Assembly: GCA_902797565.1 (NCBI GenBank)
Contig: CADBTO010000415.1
Location: forward strand, 1-6,203
Reading direction: 5' to 3'
DNA length: 6,203 bases
From: an uncultured Lachnospiraceae bacterium
GTDB taxonomy: Bacteria > Bacillota > Clostridia > Lachnospirales > Lachnospiraceae
Shown: positions 6,188 through 6,203 of the stretch, piece after piece
How the letters are laid out: the number at the start of each line of letters is the position of its first letter
How positions within the stretch are numbered: the stretch's first letter is position 1
Position numbers and translations under genes: made by a program
Notes under the pieces: generated by a model
What the model was told of the DNA's origin: nothing
The model's input: only the letters and a program-made list of their open reading frames with translations
Database searches by the model: none

Positions 6188-6203
6188 CCTGCTATCTGCT
6201 CCC
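6134..6203. repeat. Imperfect duplication of a ribosome-site/start-codon region, 48 bp apart
   Basis: On the minus strand, 6203-6182 and 6155-6134 match at 18 of 22 positions. Each has GGGAG, an 11-base spacer and a potential start codon: GTG at 6187 and ATG at 6139. The offset of 48 bp keeps frame, so the protein would read GADSRVN and then GADSRMHA. The stretch also contains a TAG (6194-6192) and a TGA overlapping the GTG, either of which could end an upstream gene outside the window. Which start is used cannot be settled by inspection. Confidence 0.6.

Overview
All convincing genes lie on the minus strand, so the window is read from right to left. It looks like one tightly packed operon: junctions run from a 4-base overlap to about 54 bases, nearly every start has a strong Shine-Dalgarno sequence, and no internal terminator is visible. 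The AGGAGG-type ribosome sites, a GC content visibly above one half and the oxygen-sensitive iron-sulfur enzymes suggest an anaerobic Clostridia-type Firmicute, possibly a gut Lachnospiraceae or Ruminococcaceae relative. That placement is inference.

Transcription order: (1) 6187-4964, a protein of the 2-hydroxyacyl-CoA dehydratase / double-cubane reductase fold that has lost the family's cysteines; (2) 4967-3723, a membrane polyferredoxin of the NapH/CcoG/YccM type; (3) 3671-2379, a single-chain double-cubane-type reductase with the cysteines intact; (4) 2324-1509, the ATP-dependent [4Fe-4S] activase that such reductases need; (5) 1459-755, a six-helix CcdA/DsbD- or TauE/SafE-like membrane protein with a reactive-cysteine pattern; (6) 751-71, an OmpR/PhoB response regulator; (7) at the left edge, the first codons of what is probably its sensor kinase.

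Read together, genes 3 and 4 form a complete reductase/activase pair, the arrangement known for DCCP/DCCP-R and for E. coli YjiM/YjiL. Gene 2 is a plausible membrane electron donor. Gene 5 may move thiol or electron equivalents, or a small sulfur compound, across the membrane. Genes 6 and 7 suggest that the system responds to an external signal. The substrate cannot be read from the sequence. The cysteine-less paralogue cotranscribed with its intact relative is the most unusual feature.

Short in-frame tandem repeats sit at several gene ends: a 30-bp duplication across the activase stop codon, a duplicated ribosome-site/start region at the first gene, and a Gly/Ala-coding repeat at the end of the polyferredoxin. 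No tRNA, rRNA, CRISPR array, insertion sequence or phage gene was seen. No stretch over 300 bases lacks a gene.
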